Position numbers and translations under genes: made by a program
Assembly (NCBI GenBank): GCA_020740775.1
Contig: JAHEWK010000027.1
Coordinates: 434,001-498,000, forward strand
Reading direction: 5' to 3'
Source: Ilyonectria destructans
Lineage: Eukaryota; Ascomycota; Sordariomycetes; Hypocreales; Nectriaceae
Length of the DNA stretch: 64,000 nucleotides
The notes under the pieces: generated by a model
Seen by the model: only the letters and a program-made list of their open reading frames with translations
The model's database searches: none
What the model was told of the DNA's origin: nothing
Shown: in pieces, positions 62,881 through 64,000 of the stretch
How positions within the stretch are numbered: position 1 is the stretch's first letter
Layout: every line of letters begins with the position of its first letter

Positions 62881-64000
62881 CCTTCCGCGCCGATGCTCGG
62901 ATAAGAAGATCCGCACCATCGACCGCTGCTGGATCTGGAACGACAAGGTCGCCTCCATGTTCAGCGTCACCACAGTGATGCCCGTTTCCCACGGGATCCA
63001 CCTGCCTTTCCGGTAGCATCTCGATTTGAGGAGGTCCGAATCCGTGCGGTCTTGCACGGCCGACCGGATCCGCTTTAGCAGTCTCTGCAATTCCGCATCT
63101 CCGGCGGCGCGCACTTGTTCGTCCAGCATGACGACCGTCGTGAACTTCTTCCACAACGCGTGCGCCTTATCATGCTGGTGCCGTTGTTCGACCTTGAACG
63201 AGTTGTCTTCGTCCCACGAGACGGCTACGCTCGGCAGCAGGATCGCCTCTCTTGCACCGGACGGAACTGGTGGAAGTCTCCGCAGAAGAGGACGATGGGG
63301 ATCCCTCCGAAATCCAGTTGCGATCCACGCAGCCTGCAGAGCTGCTCGTTCGCCGCGTGTAGCGTCCGAGCTCCCAGCATGCTCACTTCGTCGATGACGA
63401 GCACGTCTTTCTCCTGCCAGTCCATCCGAGACTGGCCATGGACAAACCGCTCAGCCTGTTTCGACAGTCGCACACCGTCGAGATCCTTGGCCGTGTTCGC
63501 GCCCGCCGCTTGGTCCTTGGAGAACCCACAGGCGGAGCGGATCGTGATGCCGTTGATCTGCGCTGCGGCAGTCCCCGACGTCGCTGTGATCAGTAGGCGG
63601 TTCGAAATACCGTTCGATGCAAAGAGCTCAACGAGTACTTCGATGACTCGTGACTTGCCGGTTCCACCTTCTCCACCAACATATTCGCAGAGCTGACCGA
63701 CATCGCCTCTGCCGCTACGTTGTATCGAATCGAGCTGGCGGCATATGATGAGGAAGGCGATTGTCTGCCTCTTGTTCAACGTGAACCGCACTGCCAGAGC
63801 CTTACCTGCCTCAAGGAAGGTCGTTGATGCACTAAAGTCGACTTCCATGCCTGGACCTGCCTCGCCTGCTGTCTCTTCTTCCAAATCCGCTGCCGTCATT
63901 TGAATATCCTCCTCGCCGAAACCAGTCAGCACGCTTCGCACCGCCGCACCGTGGTCAGTTTTATGGGCCGCGGCCATATTTTGTATGCCCTGGATCATTC
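62881..64000 (-). mobile_element. Second Helitron, helicase part only, cut at the window edge (copy A)
   Basis: From 63,998 down: the linker MIQGIQ, P-loop GGEGGTGKSRVIEVLVELFA, SRMDWQEKDVLVIDEVSM, IPIVLFCGDFHQFRPVQERR, then a frame change near 63,240, and WKKFTTVVMLDEQVRAAGD to RIFLSEH at about 62,893. There the match to copy B stops and N-terminal Helitron sequence begins. About 85-90 percent identical to 58,160-59,280 by eye. It lacks 24 bases present in copy B (between TVVT and LNME). The upstream part lies beyond the window. Confidence 0.88.

Overview
The window looks like nuclear DNA of a filamentous ascomycete fungus (Pezizomycotina). The evidence is short GT-AG introns (47-137 nt) in the few intact host genes, a fungal GH18 chitinase with a hevein-like insert, a CYP52-like P450, a fungal RING-like/patatin protein, and a transposon set typical of these fungi (Ty1/copia, Tad-like LINE, Helitron). 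The finer taxon is inference; the chitinase and patatin types would fit Sordariomycetes. It is a gene-poor, repeat-rich tract: only about 6 kb carries recognisable host genes, and more than half of the window is mobile elements, their wreckage, or simple and tandem repeats.

Layout. 1-2.4 kb: no gene seen. 2.4-7.9 kb: a small gene island, all on the minus strand: a B-type-like cyclin, a five-exon secreted GH18 chitinase and a three-exon P450. 8.4-14.0 kb: a complete, apparently very young Ty1/copia retrotransposon (identical 186-bp LTRs, 5-bp target duplication, intact gag and pol) whose gag and pol share one frame and are separated by a single UGA in a UGA-CUAG context; its primer site matches the anticodon arm of tRNA-Lys(CUU). 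14-25 kb: an amidase remnant, then gene-empty sequence with low-complexity tracts. 25.5-30.9 kb: a microsatellite/minisatellite block, a broken patatin-like gene, a short TFIIE-alpha-like gene and an unknown acidic ORF. 30.2-33.3 kb: a segment bounded by a weak inverted repeat that holds a decayed family-B DNA polymerase exonuclease domain and, more doubtfully, an RNA-polymerase-subunit-2-like piece. 33.7-35.0 kb: a second patatin remnant on the opposite strand. 35.4-36.1 kb: two related hAT-like MITEs, one with an 8-bp target duplication. 36-41.3 kb, with further copies near 1.5, 17-18, 25.5-26.6, 43.6-44.0 and 52.6-54.7 kb: a degenerate dispersed repeat family, here called R1, that carries its own minisatellites (GTGTCGYTTG and CTACAAGACA types). 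44.2-49.6 kb: a 5'-3' nearly complete Tad-like LINE, with intact ORF1 and broken ORF2. 49.6-57.4 kb: relics, MITEs and low-complexity tracts. 57.4-64.0 kb: one whole but broken Helitron, preceded head-to-tail by the helicase end of a second one that runs off the window.

How the pieces relate. The cyclin, chitinase and P450 are ordinary neighbours with no visible shared pathway. The rest reads as a transposon graveyard in which one new copia element has landed. Several blocks (patatin 1/patatin 2, the R1 copies, the LINE 3' ends, the MITE pair, the Helitron pair) are related to each other, so the tract has grown by duplication and nested insertion. Exon coordinates below were read by eye from frame continuity and splice motifs; no alignment or database search was run.
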